A stretch of 64,000 nucleotides of DNA from positions 806,001 through 870,000 of the forward strand of contig CP019326.1 of the NCBI GenBank assembly GCA_001971685.1. The letters run 5' to 3'. The notes beneath the pieces were generated by a model, which had not been told where the DNA came from, ran no database searches, and saw only the letters and a list, made by a program, of their open reading frames with translations. The stretch is from Halomonas sp. 1513 (GTDB lineage Bacteria; Pseudomonadota; Gammaproteobacteria; Pseudomonadales; Halomonadaceae). Positions 38,583 to 46,774 of this stretch are shown in pieces; the stretch's first letter is position 1, and each line of letters starts with the position of its first letter. A program made the position numbers and the translations under genes.

Positions 38583-40157
38583 TCAGGCCGGCTTGGCTGC
38601 CGCCAGCCCGCGCTGCTCCTCCAGCAGTCCCTTCACCAGGCAGAAGGCCATGCCCAGCAGCACCAGGGTGAAGGGCAGCCCGGTGGCCACGGCCCCTGCC
38701 TGCAACGCCCCCAGTGCCGTGCTACCGCCGCCGTAGAGCAGGATGCCCGCGATCACGCCTTCCAGCACCGCCCAGAACACACGCTGGCCACGAGGGGCGT
38801 CGGTCTTGCCGCCGGCAGTAATGTTGTCGATCACCAGCGACCCAGAGTCCGACGAGGTGATGAAGAAGATCAGCACCAGCAGGATCGCCAGGCTGGAGGT
38901 CAGGGTGGTTAGCGGCAACTGCTCGAGCATCTGGAACATCGCCAGCGAGACATCGCTGATACCGTCGGCCAGGGCGCCGACACCGGCGGCCGACTGGTCC
39001 AGGGCGGTGCCGCCGAAGGCGCTTATCCACACCAGGGTGACCAGGGTCGGCACCAGCAGTACGGCAATCAGGAACTCACGCACCGTGCGCCCGCGGGAGA
39101 CCCGTGCGATGAACATGCCGACGAAGGGCGACCATGAGATCCACCAGGCCCAGTAGAAGACCGTCCAGCCGTGGTACCAGGTGGTGTCATCGCGTCCGAT
39201 CCAGTTGGAGAGTGGCGCGATATGGCTAACGTAGGCCGCGGCGGTGCTCCACAGGTTGTTGACGAACAGCAGCACGCCGCCTGTGGCAATCACGAACACC
39301 AGCAGCGCCAGGGCGATCATCATGTTGATGTTGGAGAACAGCTTCACGCCGCCGTCGATGCCGCGCCACACCGAGAATAGCGCCACGGCAGTGACCAACA
39401 CGATGATGGCCAGCTGGGTGCCGATGGTATTGGGCACGCCGAACAGGTAGTTGAGACCGCCCGCTGCCTGGGACGCACCGAAGCCTAGCGAGGTGGCCAG
39501 GCCGAAGATGGTGGCCAGCACCGCGACGATGTCGATGATGTGGCCAAACCAGCCGCGTACCCGTTCGCCGAGGATTGGCGTGAAAGCCGAGCGCAGGGTA
39601 AGCGGCAGGCCGCGATTGTAGGCAAAGAAGGCCAGTGACAGACCCACTACGCCATAGATCGCCCAGGGGTGCAGGCCCCAGTGGAACATGGTGGCGCCGA
39701 TCGCCGCGCTGGCCCCGGCCGGGGTGTGCGCTTCGGCATTGAGCGGGGTGCCATACCAGTCGGTGTAGTAGGCCACTGGCTCTGCCACGCTCCAGAACAT
39801 AAGGCCGATGCCCATGCCGGCGGCAAACAGCATGGCGAACCAGGAGGTGGTCGAGTACTCCGGCCGGGCCTTGCTGCCGCCCAGGCGAATACGCCCTACC
39901 GGCATCGCAATCAGTGCCAGACATAGCAGCACGAAGAAATTGCCGGCGATCATGAACAGCCAGTCGAAATACTCGATCGACCAGCCACGGGCCGCGGTGA
40001 GGTGGCTGTTGGCAGCATCGGGATAGATCAGTGCGAAGAGAATGAAGGCCAGGATGGCGAGAGCCGAGAGGGGGAAAACGGGATGATGGAAGTCCATCCC
40101 CAGCACCTGGGTATTGTCTTGCCCAGGCGACAGGATAGGCGCCTCGTCATGGTTCAT
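38583..40157 (-). CDS. BCCT-family betaine/choline transporter
   Basis: 524 aa, about 12 transmembrane helices. BCCT hallmarks: AGMGIGLMFWSVAEPVAYY, the aromatic box FHWGLHPWAIYG, and WWISWSPFVGMFIARVSRGRTVREF, then FFITSSDSGSLVIDNI. Sodium-coupled uptake of glycine betaine, choline or related trimethylammonium compounds is the family role; the C-terminal tail is short, so osmotic sensing of BetP type is unlikely. ATG at 40157 (SD GAGGTAA upstream). Its placement against the dgc operon suggests supply of catabolic betaine. Confidence 0.92.
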   Translation of the reverse strand: MNHDEAPILSPGQDNTQVLGMDFHHPVFPLSALAILAFILFALIYPDAANSHLTAARGWSIEYFDWLFMIAGNFFVLLCLALIAMPVGRIRLGGSKARPEYSTTSWFAMLFAAGMGIGLMFWSVAEPVAYYTDWYGTPLNAEAHTPAGASAAIGATMFHWGLHPWAIYGVVGLSLAFFAYNRGLPLTLRSAFTPILGERVRGWFGHIIDIVAVLATIFGLATSLGFGASQAAGGLNYLFGVPNTIGTQLAIIVLVTAVALFSVWRGIDGGVKLFSNINMMIALALLVFVIATGGVLLFVNNLWSTAAAYVSHIAPLSNWIGRDDTTWYHGWTVFYWAWWISWSPFVGMFIARVSRGRTVREFLIAVLLVPTLVTLVWISAFGGTALDQSAAGVGALADGISDVSLAMFQMLEQLPLTTLTSSLAILLVLIFFITSSDSGSLVIDNITAGGKTDAPRGQRVFWAVLEGVIAGILLYGGGSTALGALQAGAVATGLPFTLVLLGMAFCLVKGLLEEQRGLAAAKPA

Positions 40158-40418
40158 GGGGTTACCTCGGGGGTTGTTATTGGTGTCTCTTGCTTGGTGC
40201 CGGTTGTGACGAAATACCGGGCTAGGCATTGTTGTGCCTACGGGACGGCGGCAGTGTCGTGAAAGCGACCTGTGGTTATCTTGATAGGTGTTGAATATGG
40301 CGCTATCACGCATGGCAGGGGCGCGTTTGCGCATAGCGGGTCTGCCAGGCGTGGCCTAGGCCGGTTCGCTGGTGTTTCGTCATGTCTGGCGATCAGGTGC
40401 CAGAGGGGGGAACGTGCT

Positions 40419-41372
40419 TCAGGATGGTGTGGCGGCGGTCTCGATGCGGTCCCGGCCGGCATGCTTGGCACGGTACAGGGCCTTGTCGGCCTGTTCGAGC
40501 AACTGGGTAGCGGTCTGGCCGTGATAACCCACCACGCCAGCCGATAGCGTAATGCTCAGCTGTCGCTGGGTGAGCGGCGAAGCGGCCAGCGCACGGCGCA
40601 CTCGCTGCATGGCCTGCTCGGCGCCGCCGAGGTCGACGTTGGGCATGATGGCCAGAAATTCCTCGCCGCCCAGCCGAATCACCAGGTCGCTTTCACGCAG
40701 CTGGTGGCTGACCAGAGTCGACAGCTGCTGCAATACGTCGTCGCCCACGGCATGGCCATGCTGATCATTGACCTGCTTGAAGTGATCCAGGTCGAACAGG
40801 GCGATACACAAGTCGAGCCCATAGCGATTGCTGCGATGCATCTCTTCGCTGAGCCGGTCGAGGCCGGCACGGCGATTGAGCAGGCCGGTCAACTCATCGT
40901 GGGTGGCGAGATAGGTCAGGCGCTGATTCATCGCCTCCAGGTCGCGTTCGAGCTGCTTGCGGGCGGTGATGTCGACCACGAAGGTCACCTTGCGCGGCTT
41001 CCCGTCATCGCCATGGATCCTCACCGCGTCGGCAAGAATGGTGCGTGCCTCGCCGTCCTTGCGCTGTACCTCCCACTCGCCGCGCAACTCACGGGTCTCA
41101 TCGCCGCTGATGAAGCGCCGATGAAGCTCATCCATGTAGTCGCGGTTGGCCGCAGGTACCACCACGGTGAACGACTCACCGAGCAGTTCCTCCGGACGGT
41201 ACCCGTAAAATTCGCAGTAGGTGGGGTTGACCATCTCGAAACGACCGCCGGGGTCGGTGATGCAGATGCCCACCGGGGCGGCTTCGATGACCCGCTGGGT
41301 ATTACGCTGGCTGCGGGCCAGCCGCTCCAGCCAGTCCTGCTCGAGCTGCCGCTCCAGCGGCGGATCAGCCAT
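40419..41372 (-). CDS. PAS-GGDEF diguanylate cyclase
   Basis: 317 aa, no membrane helix. PAS domain about residues 23-140 (IEAAPVGICITDPGGRFEMV, with FYGYRPEELLGES), then GGDEF: catalytic GGEEF at 235-239 and inhibitory I-site RESD at 226-229, so an active, feedback-inhibited enzyme is expected. Its ATG lies inside the last codons of the upstream EAL gene (8-base overlap), indicating coupled translation. A second in the pair with the phosphodiesterase; the PAS ligand is unknown. Confidence 0.9.
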   Translation of the reverse strand: MADPPLERQLEQDWLERLARSQRNTQRVIEAAPVGICITDPGGRFEMVNPTYCEFYGYRPEELLGESFTVVVPAANRDYMDELHRRFISGDETRELRGEWEVQRKDGEARTILADAVRIHGDDGKPRKVTFVVDITARKQLERDLEAMNQRLTYLATHDELTGLLNRRAGLDRLSEEMHRSNRYGLDLCIALFDLDHFKQVNDQHGHAVGDDVLQQLSTLVSHQLRESDLVIRLGGEEFLAIMPNVDLGGAEQAMQRVRRALAASPLTQRQLSITLSAGVVGYHGQTATQLLEQADKALYRAKHAGRDRIETAATPS

Positions 41373-42171
41373 GCGGCATGCCTCCGTGCTGCTGCGCCTC
41401 GCTGCGCAGGTCGAGCAGCATCTCGCCCAAGGGGTGCTGACAGAGTGACTCCAAGGCCGGGCGTGCGAAGTAGAAGCCCTGCTGGCGATGGATGCCCTGA
41501 CGGGCCAGCCACAGGGCCTCTTCGCGGGTCTCGACGCCCTCGGCGATCAGCCCGATATCGAGCTCCTTGGCCAGGCCGTGCACGGCGCGCAGGATCGCCT
41601 GCCGACGCAGGTCCTGGTCGCAGCCCATGACCAGCTCGCGATCGATCTTGAGCTTGTCGGGGCGCAGGTCGGTAAGCAGGTCGAGGTTGGCGTAGCCGTT
41701 ACCGAAATCGTCGATGGCGGTGGTGAAGCCCATGTTGCGGTAGGCGTCGATGATGCCGCGCAGGTGGTGGCGGTCCTTGACCAGCTCGGTCTCGGTGATC
41801 TCGAAGACGATCCGATCGGTTGGCCAGCCGACCCGCTCCGAGACCTCCAGGGTGGCCTGGATGCAGGCGCTGGGCTCGTAGACCGCATTGGGCAGAAAGT
41901 TGATCGACAGGCGCTCCTGCATGCCCAGGCGGCTGGCCAGTTCGATGGCCTTGACCCGGCACGCCTGATCGAAGCGATACATCAGGTCCTCGGTGACCTT
42001 GGAAATAATGCTGTAGGCCGATTCGCCGCCGGGGCCGCGTACCAAGGCTTCATAGGTGACAATGCTGGCAGACTCGATATCGACGATGGGCTGGAAGGCC
42101 ATCGTGAAATCGAAGGGAAGGGGAATGTCGCAGCGCCCGCACTGGCTGTCGACCCTGGCACAATGACCCAT
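41365..42171 (-). CDS. EAL-domain c-di-GMP phosphodiesterase
   Basis: 268 aa, single domain. Catalytic motifs present: YEALVRG (EAL at 41-43), INFLPNAVY, FEITETELV, DDFGNGYANLDLL, KIDRELV and EGVETREEA, so hydrolysis of c-di-GMP is likely. The N-terminus carries Cys4, Cys11 and Cys14 (C-x6-C-x2-C), a possible small metal site or redox switch. Preceded by AGGAAA. Upstream partner of the PAS-GGDEF gene. Confidence 0.9.
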   Translation of the reverse strand: MGHCARVDSQCGRCDIPLPFDFTMAFQPIVDIESASIVTYEALVRGPGGESAYSIISKVTEDLMYRFDQACRVKAIELASRLGMQERLSINFLPNAVYEPSACIQATLEVSERVGWPTDRIVFEITETELVKDRHHLRGIIDAYRNMGFTTAIDDFGNGYANLDLLTDLRPDKLKIDRELVMGCDQDLRRQAILRAVHGLAKELDIGLIAEGVETREEALWLARQGIHRQQGFYFARPALESLCQHPLGEMLLDLRSEAQQHGGMPHG

Positions 42172-42235
42172 AAGCGTTTCCTGTTCTCTTGCCGATCTGA
42201 TAATAAGGTTAGACGACTATTACCCTATTATCGGC

Positions 42236-43171
42236 TCATCTCGCCGGGACTTTAGCCGCACCCTTGGCGCTACTCTGCTTGCCCTTGACCGTCATCACCA
42301 CGCCGCTAAGGGCGACGGCCATGCCAATCAGGGCAATGGGCGGCAGGCGTTCGCCGAACAGCCACCAGGCCTGCAGCGCGGTAACCGGCGGCACCAGATA
42401 GAACAGGCTCGCGACTCGCGATGCCTCGCCGCGCTCGATCAGCGCCATCAGCAGCAGGATGGCGGCAATCGACAGGATGCAGACCAGCCAGGCCAAGGTT
42501 AGCGCGAAGGTCGGCGTCCAGTCGATCTCGCGTGATTCGAACAGCAGCGCGCCCACGCCGAGTAGAGCGCCGGCCGCCAGGTACTGCACCACGGTGCCCG
42601 AGAGCAACGGCATGCCGCCGCAGAAGCGCTTTTGATAGAGCGTGCCGCAGGCAATCCCCAGCAGCGCCACCAGCACGGCCAGCAGCGCGGGCACGCCGAA
42701 GCCCTGGAACAGCGCCGCACCCGGATCGAGCTTGCTGCCCAGCACCATGGCGATGCCGACCAGGCCGAGGAACAGCCCCAGCCACTGCCAGCGCGACAAG
42801 CGTTCATCGAGCAGCGGTCCGGCCAATGCCGCGGTGAGCAGCGGCTGCAAGCCCACCAGCAGCGAGGCTAGGCCGGCCGGCATGCCCAGGTAGATGCCGT
42901 AGAAGACGCCGCCCAGGTAGGCGCCGTGAACCAGCAGGCCGCTGACGGCGATATGCCCCCACAGCGTGCCGCCGCTTGGCCAGCTGCCCTTCAGCACCAC
43001 CACCAGCGGGGCCAGCAGCGCCAGGGTCAGAACGAAGCGCACGAACAGGAAGGTGAAGGGTTCGGCGTAGGGCAGGCCATACTTGGCACCAATGAAGCCG
43101 GTGCTCCACAGCAGCACGAAGAGGATCGGCATTGCGGCGAGGGCCAGGCGTGCAGAGCGTTGGACGGGCAT
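42236..43171 (-). CDS. DMT/EamA-family membrane transporter
   Basis: 311 aa with ten predicted helices and two EamA repeats (PILFVLLWSTGFIGAKYGLPYAEPF; second repeat beginning near FQGFGVPALLAVLVALLG). Exports or exchanges small metabolites; the substrate cannot be read from sequence. Start at 43171; a Fur-type operator lies 115 bases upstream (43286-43300), so iron-dependent control is possible. About 64 bases separate its end from the EAL gene. Confidence 0.88.
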   Translation of the reverse strand: MPVQRSARLALAAMPILFVLLWSTGFIGAKYGLPYAEPFTFLFVRFVLTLALLAPLVVVLKGSWPSGGTLWGHIAVSGLLVHGAYLGGVFYGIYLGMPAGLASLLVGLQPLLTAALAGPLLDERLSRWQWLGLFLGLVGIAMVLGSKLDPGAALFQGFGVPALLAVLVALLGIACGTLYQKRFCGGMPLLSGTVVQYLAAGALLGVGALLFESREIDWTPTFALTLAWLVCILSIAAILLLMALIERGEASRVASLFYLVPPVTALQAWWLFGERLPPIALIGMAVALSGVVMTVKGKQSSAKGAAKVPAR

Positions 43172-43502
43172 CGGCGGGTTCCTTGTTACCCAGATGGGGA
43201 ATCAAACGAGCCCAGAGATTACGCGCTGGTGGCGGTGGCGGAAAGTCACCGTGGTTCGAGACAGCGTATTGCGCCTGTCTTTTGTTGATAATGATTATCA
43301 AATGGTGCGGGGAGGATTGGCGAGGATGGGGTGAGCGCAGGCTTAGCAGGTTGGCGTCGCCTAACGCGTATCCTGTTTGCGACATGTGTAACATTAATAG
43401 ATGTATTTCGTTTCCTTCTGTTACTCAAAAAATATGAACCCTCCCGGTGCGCTGTCGTCACAGTGGGGCACATACTCAAGCAACACCCTGGAGGTATTGA
43501 TT
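43172..43502. other. 331-base divergent intergenic region
   Basis: No gene is seen. Apart from the Fur box it is relatively AT-rich near 43370-43440 and presumably holds promoters for both flanking genes. Confidence 0.5.
43286..43300. promoter_or_regulatory. Perfect Fur box (7-1-7)
   Basis: TGATAAT-G-ATTATCA, an exact 7-1-7 palindrome of the Fur consensus, in the spacer between the DMT transporter (minus strand) and the DUF4168 gene (plus strand). It also contains a usable GATAAT -10-like element. Which gene it controls is not decided; both are possible. Confidence 0.7.
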
Positions 43503-43907
43503 ATGCAACGGATGACTGCCCTGTTTTCTGCCGCTCTGCTGAGCGCCGGCCTGATGTCTGCCCAGGCAGCCTTCGCTCAGGATCCCGCCCAAGATCCGGC
43601 ACAGGATCCCGCCGCGGCGCCGGAGCAGCAGGCGGCACCCGCTCAGGACTTCTCCGATCAAGAGCTTCAGCAGTTTGCTGATGCGTCTCAGGAAATCGCC
43701 ATGATTTCCCAGGAGTACACCGAGCGTCTGCAGGGGGCTGAGGACGAAGCGACTCAGCAGGAAGTCCGCATGGAAGCCAACGACCGCATGGTTGAAGTCG
43801 TGGAAGACAGCGGTCTGGACGTCGATACCTTCAATGCGATCGGCCACACCATCCAGCAGGACCCGGAAATGATGCAGCGCGTTCAGGAAATGGCTGAACA
43901 GTCGTAA
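43503..43907 (+). CDS. Secreted DUF4168-type small protein
   Basis: 134 aa. Signal peptide (MTALFSAALLSAGLMSAQAAFA, cleavage before QDPAQ), then a low-complexity QDPAQDPAQDPA linker and a helical domain containing SDQELQQFADASQEIAMISQEY and FNAIGHTIQQDPEMMQRV, the DUF4168 signature. Mature protein is acidic and exported to the periplasm. Function unknown; related proteins occur in proteobacteria and cyanobacteria. ATG at 43503 with a CTGGAGG SD. A hairpin at 43946-43970 follows. Confidence 0.85.
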   Translation: MQRMTALFSAALLSAGLMSAQAAFAQDPAQDPAQDPAAAPEQQAAPAQDFSDQELQQFADASQEIAMISQEYTERLQGAEDEATQQEVRMEANDRMVEVVEDSGLDVDTFNAIGHTIQQDPEMMQRVQEMAEQS

Positions 43908-43945
43908 GCTGCCACCACGTCGACTCCCATCGACAGTGTGAGCGT

Positions 43946-43970
43946 CAAGGGCCGCCTCGAGCGGCCCTTG
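43946..43970 (+). terminator. Hairpin after the DUF4168 gene
   Basis: Stem CAAGGGCCGC / GCGGCCCTTG, loop CTCGA; followed by TCGTGTC, a weak T context. Confidence 0.6.
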
Positions 43971-44082
43971 TCGTGTCTGGGCGACGCCTGGATGACTCAC
44001 GGCGACGCTAATCCGCTGGCGGCTTTACAGCAGGTGCGGGGAGCAGCAGACTTCAGGTATCAGTGTCGGGCCGGGAGTGGAC

Positions 44083-45984
44083 ATGGACATCGAACTGCTG
44101 GAGATTCGCGAGCAACTGGCCCGCTTTGCGCCCTTCGACGGACTCAGCGATGCGCATCTCGATAGCGTGGCCGGGCGTATCGAAGTCGGCTATTTCAAGG
44201 CCGGCAGCGATATCCTGCAGCTCGGCGATAGCATCGAGGACCTGCACTACATCCGCAGCGGTGCGGTGGAGATCTTCTGGCGCAACGGCGAACTCTACAA
44301 TCGTCTCAGCGAAGGCGATATCTTTGGCCACTACAGCCTGCTGCGTAGCCGCAAGGTGCACTTTCCTGCCAAGGCCCTCGAAGACACCCTGATCTATTTC
44401 ATCCCCGGTGATGTTTTCCGCGAGCTGTGCGACCAAGACGAGCACTTTGCCGACTTCGTCGAGTTTGGCCGCACGCGGCTCAAGGCGGCGGTCGAGGAGC
44501 AGCACAAGAGCAACGACATGATGATGACACGGGTGCGCAAGCTGGTATCGCGCCGCCCGCTGATGATCGAGGAGAGCGCCAGCGTGCAGGAGCTGGCTCA
44601 GCGCATGAACGAGGAGAACGTCTCCTCGGCGCTGGTGTTGTCGATGGCGGAGGGCGATCCGCGCTATCAGTTCAGCGACCCGGATGGGCAGAGCTGGACC
44701 CTGAAGGGGATCGTCACCGACCAGGACTTGCGCAACCGGGTGTTGGCCGAAGGGCGCAGCGTATCGACCCGGGTCAGCGAGATCGTCAGCTCACGACTGA
44801 TCAGCGTGCAGTCCGACGAGTCGGTGCACGAGGCGATGCTGTCGATGCTGCGCAACAATGTGCACCATCTGCCGGTGCTCTATCGGCGCCGACCGATGGG
44901 CGTGCTGCACCTCTCGGATATCATCCGCTACGAGACGCATAGCAGCCTCTACCTGGTCAGCAACATCTTCCATCAGCCCGATGCCTTGGGCCTGGCGCGT
45001 CTCAAGCCGGACGTGCGCGAAGCCTTCGTGAGGATGGTCGAGGAGGGTGCCAACTCGCACATGGTGGGCTCGGCGCTATCGACCATCGGCCGCAGTTTCA
45101 CCCGCCGTCTGCTCGAGCTCGCCGAAGAGGAGCTGGGACCACCGCCGGTGCCGTACTGCTTCATGGCGCTGGGCTCGATGGCGCGCAACGAGCAGAGCAT
45201 CGTCACCGACCAGGACAATGCGCTGATCCTCGACGACCGCTTCGACCCGGCCCAGCACGATGAGTACTTCGCGACCCTGGCCAAGCGCGTCAGCGATGGC
45301 CTCGATGCCTGCGGCTACAGCTACTGCAAGGGCGACGTCATGGCCACCAACCGCCAGTGGCGTCAGCCGCTGGCGGTGTGGAAAGACTACTTCAGCGAGT
45401 GGATCGACCAGCCGCGCCCCGAGCATCTGCTGCACAGCTCGATCTTCTTCGACCTCGACAGCGTGCACGGCGAGGAGGCCTTCGTCGAACAGCTGCAAGA
45501 CCTGGTGGCCCGCAAGGCCTCCCAGAGCCCGCTGTTCCTGGCCGCCATGGCGCGCAATGCCCTGGGCCGTACGCCGCCGCTGGGCTTCTTCCGCACCTTC
45601 GTGATGGAGAAGGACGGCAAGCAGAACAACACCATCAACATCAAGCGCCGCGGCACCGCACCGATGGTCGACCTGATACGGGCCCACGCCCTGGCCTGCG
45701 GCTCGCGGGCACAGAACAGCTTCGAGCGCCTCGACGACATTGCCAAGACCCAGCTGCTGCCGGCGGGCACCGGCGACAAGATCCGCTACGCCTTCGAGTT
45801 CCTATCGATAGTGCGCATTCGTCATCAGGCCATCGACCTGCAGGAGGATCGCGAGCCCGACAACAACATTGCCCCGGGCAACGTCTCCGACAGCGAACGT
45901 CACCACCTCAAGGATGCGTTCCAGCTGCTCAGCAACGCCCAGAAGTTTCTCAAGTTCCGCTACCCCATGCCGTCGCGGCGCTGA
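44083..45984 (+). CDS. cNMP-binding/CBS-pair/DUF294 nucleotidyltransferase protein
   Basis: 633 aa from ATG 44083 (SD CGGGAG; GTG 44077 lies too close to it). Domains: N-terminal Crp-like sensor (about 1-125, ending FGRTRLKAAV), CBS pair (about 155-280), DUF294 nucleotidyltransferase (about 340-440: GSMARNEQSIVTDQDNAL, with the G-S and D-x-D residues of the polymerase-beta superfamily) and the DUF294_C helical domain. Family members are suspected regulators, as with GlnD-like enzymes; no substrate is known. Probably forms an operon with the exonuclease, six bases downstream. Confidence 0.9.
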   Translation: MDIELLEIREQLARFAPFDGLSDAHLDSVAGRIEVGYFKAGSDILQLGDSIEDLHYIRSGAVEIFWRNGELYNRLSEGDIFGHYSLLRSRKVHFPAKALEDTLIYFIPGDVFRELCDQDEHFADFVEFGRTRLKAAVEEQHKSNDMMMTRVRKLVSRRPLMIEESASVQELAQRMNEENVSSALVLSMAEGDPRYQFSDPDGQSWTLKGIVTDQDLRNRVLAEGRSVSTRVSEIVSSRLISVQSDESVHEAMLSMLRNNVHHLPVLYRRRPMGVLHLSDIIRYETHSSLYLVSNIFHQPDALGLARLKPDVREAFVRMVEEGANSHMVGSALSTIGRSFTRRLLELAEEELGPPPVPYCFMALGSMARNEQSIVTDQDNALILDDRFDPAQHDEYFATLAKRVSDGLDACGYSYCKGDVMATNRQWRQPLAVWKDYFSEWIDQPRPEHLLHSSIFFDLDSVHGEEAFVEQLQDLVARKASQSPLFLAAMARNALGRTPPLGFFRTFVMEKDGKQNNTINIKRRGTAPMVDLIRAHALACGSRAQNSFERLDDIAKTQLLPAGTGDKIRYAFEFLSIVRIRHQAIDLQEDREPDNNIAPGNVSDSERHHLKDAFQLLSNAQKFLKFRYPMPSRR

Positions 45985-45989
45985 TCGCC

Positions 45990-46712
45990 ATGCCGTCGCT
46001 TCCGTTGTTCAAGCGCTCCGCACCGCAGTGGCCCGACTATCTGGCGCGACGTGCCGACGAAGCGCGCGATCCACGCGTGGCGGAATTTTTCGCCACCAGC
46101 CAGCTGGCGCCGGAAACGCCGATCGCCGAGGCGCCGCTGGTGGCCATGGACATGGAGACCACCGGCCTCGACGAGCGGCGGCATGCGATTCTCAGTATCG
46201 GCCTGGTGCCCTTTAGTCTGAGCCGCATCCGGCTGGCCGAGCGGCGCTACTGGCTGGTGCGCCCGCCGCGGCCGCTGGTGCGCCAGTCGGTGGCCTTTCA
46301 CCGCATCACCGACTCGGAGATCGAGCACGCGCCGGATCTCGACGAGATCCTCGACGAGCTGCTGGCCGCCCTGGCCGGTCGCCTGGTGGTGGTGCACTAC
46401 CGGCACATCGAGCGACCGTTCCTCGACGCCGCGGTCAAGTCGCGGCGCGATGAAAGCCTGCGCTTTCCTGTGATCGACACCATGTCGCTGGAGGCGCGCA
46501 TTCATCGCCAGTCGCTGTGGGCGCGTTTTCGGCGCTGGATGGGTCGCCCGCCGGTGTCGATCCGCCTGCACAACAGCCGCGAGCGCTACGGTCTGCCGCC
46601 ATATCAGGGGCATCATGCGCTGATCGACGCGCTGGCCACCGCCGAGCTGCTGCAGGCGCAGATCGCCGCTCGCCACCAGCCAGGCACGCCGATCGGGCAG
46701 CTCTGGAGCTGA
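45990..46712 (+). CDS. DnaQ-like 3'-5' exonuclease
   Basis: 240 aa DEDDh exonuclease. Motifs: VAMDMETTGLDERRHAILSIG (Exo I Asp/Glu), VVVHYRHIERPFLDAAV (Exo II) and GHHALIDALATAELLQA (Exo III, with His). N-terminal 50 residues are an extra basic/acidic helix. The same pair, DUF294 protein then exonuclease, occurs in Pseudomonas and relatives, frequently beside acetate or related transport genes; here the next gene is a BCCT transporter. DNA or RNA substrate unknown. Confidence 0.88.
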   Translation: MPSLPLFKRSAPQWPDYLARRADEARDPRVAEFFATSQLAPETPIAEAPLVAMDMETTGLDERRHAILSIGLVPFSLSRIRLAERRYWLVRPPRPLVRQSVAFHRITDSEIEHAPDLDEILDELLAALAGRLVVVHYRHIERPFLDAAVKSRRDESLRFPVIDTMSLEARIHRQSLWARFRRWMGRPPVSIRLHNSRERYGLPPYQGHHALIDALATAELLQAQIAARHQPGTPIGQLWS

Positions 46713-46724
46713 ATGTCAGGCATC

Positions 46725-46754
46725 AAAAAAGGCGGCCCGCAGGCCGCCTTTTTT
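46725..46754. terminator. Bidirectional intrinsic terminator
   Basis: AAAAAAGGCGGCC - CGCA - GGCCGCC followed by TTTTTTT. The A-run and T-run make it function for both the exonuclease gene and the convergent BCCT gene. Confidence 0.95.
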
Positions 46755-46774
46755 ATGCTCTGGCTGATATGCGC

